A stretch of DNA of 23,787 nt from Sphingobacterium sp. UBA1575 (lineage in GTDB: Bacteria; Bacteroidota; Bacteroidia; Sphingobacteriales; Sphingobacteriaceae): positions 140,212 through 163,998 of the forward strand of contig DCOH01000033.1 in NCBI GenBank assembly GCA_002322865.1, in the 5' to 3' direction. The notes under the pieces are model-generated. The model searched no databases. It saw only the letters and a list, made by a program, of their open reading frames with translations, and had not been told where the DNA came from. Every line of letters starts with the position of its first letter. The stretch's first letter is position 1. Positions 23,571-23,787 of the stretch are shown here, in pieces. The position numbers and the translations under genes were made by a program.

Positions 23571-23787
23571 TTAGCTCTCGAATAAGGCTTTTTTCAATGC
23601 TTGTGCTGCTTGCTCCACCGAACATTTTACAGCTTCAATATGATTTAACGGATTTAACAATCCATAATCATGGATGAAACCGTTATATGTTTGGATGGTG
23701 GTAGGAACACCCGCTTCATCCAGTTTCCGTCCATATTCCAATCCTTCATCAAATAGGATATCATTTTCAGCCAATTGAATCAATGCA
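23571..23787 (-). CDS. Alpha/beta hydrolase (HSL/Aes-type esterase), C-terminal end, cut by window edge
   Basis: The minus-strand frame is open to the window end and stops at 23571, giving about 71 C-terminal residues. The sequence ALIQLAENDILFDEGLEYGRKLDEAGVPTTIQTYNGFIHDYGLLNPL carries the last two triad residues of the hormone-sensitive-lipase family: Asp in AENDILFDEG (the usual AE.D.L.DEG) and His in GFIHDY. The nucleophile Ser and the HGGG oxyanion motif would lie outside the window. The final helix (HIEAVKCSVEQAAQALKKALFES) is usual for the family. The substrate is unknown. The TTG at 23783 is internal, not the start. Confidence 0.85.
   Translation of the reverse strand, partial: ALIQLAENDILFDEGLEYGRKLDEAGVPTTIQTYNGFIHDYGLLNPLNHIEAVKCSVEQAAQALKKALFES

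Noticed and set aside
1..23787. CRISPR arrays, tRNA genes, insertion sequences, attachment sites
   Set aside because: No regular spaced repeats, no cloverleaf-like segments, and no transposase or integrase motifs were seen on either strand; the 15447-15460 joint has no flanking terminal repeats that I can see.

Overview
The window reads as a chromosomal segment of an AT-rich Bacteroidota bacterium, most likely Sphingobacteriales (Sphingobacterium/Pedobacter-like). The evidence is a SusC/SusD pair, DUF4843 and PKD-like lipoproteins, GldFG-type ABC proteins, a TlpA-like thioredoxin with a long N-terminal region, an OMP_b-brl outer-membrane protein, a 7TM-DISM/HisKA_3 kinase, no Shine-Dalgarno pattern, and promoter elements resembling the Bacteroidota TTTG/TAnnTTTG type. 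The genus is inferred, not proven. I see no tRNA, rRNA, CRISPR array, phage gene or insertion sequence.

Region 1 (1-5455) is the 3' part of a Sus-like outer-membrane uptake operon: the end of a SusC/RagA TonB-dependent transporter, a SusD/RagB lipoprotein, a DUF4843 lipoprotein and a PKD-like lipoprotein. A terminator-like hairpin follows. Region 2 (5462-10916) starts only 15 bases after that hairpin. It encodes two tandem GldF-GldG fusion proteins (ABC permease plus ABC_transp_aux domain) on either side of one GldA-like ATPase. The three genes nearly touch and probably form one asymmetric ABC transporter, possibly co-expressed with the Sus-like genes by read-through.

Region 3 (10919-14976): a FUSC/YccS-like membrane protein with a TTG start runs convergently to the ABC operon. 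A 0.5-kb AT-rich gap follows, then a secreted TlpA-like protein with a strong terminator. Region 4 (15081-15661) looks like a deletion scar: a GlcG/HbpS-family gene on the minus strand and an AraC-family regulator on the plus strand have both lost their 5' ends and are joined head to head at about 15447-15460.

Region 5 (15729-21237) holds an overlapping sensor kinase/LuxR-type response regulator pair followed by a large OMP_b-brl/TonB-receptor-like protein. Region 6 (21285-23787) holds an HD-domain hydrolase, a 37-codon single-membrane-span ORF on the opposite strand with its own plausible promoter, a YwbE-family protein downstream of a KAS III-like enzyme, and the C-terminal end of an HSL-type alpha/beta hydrolase cut by the window edge.

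The most unusual points are the duplicated GldFG/single ATPase module attached to a Sus-like locus, the head-to-head gene-remnant junction, the small membrane ORF, and terminators that overlap coding sequence or stop codons.
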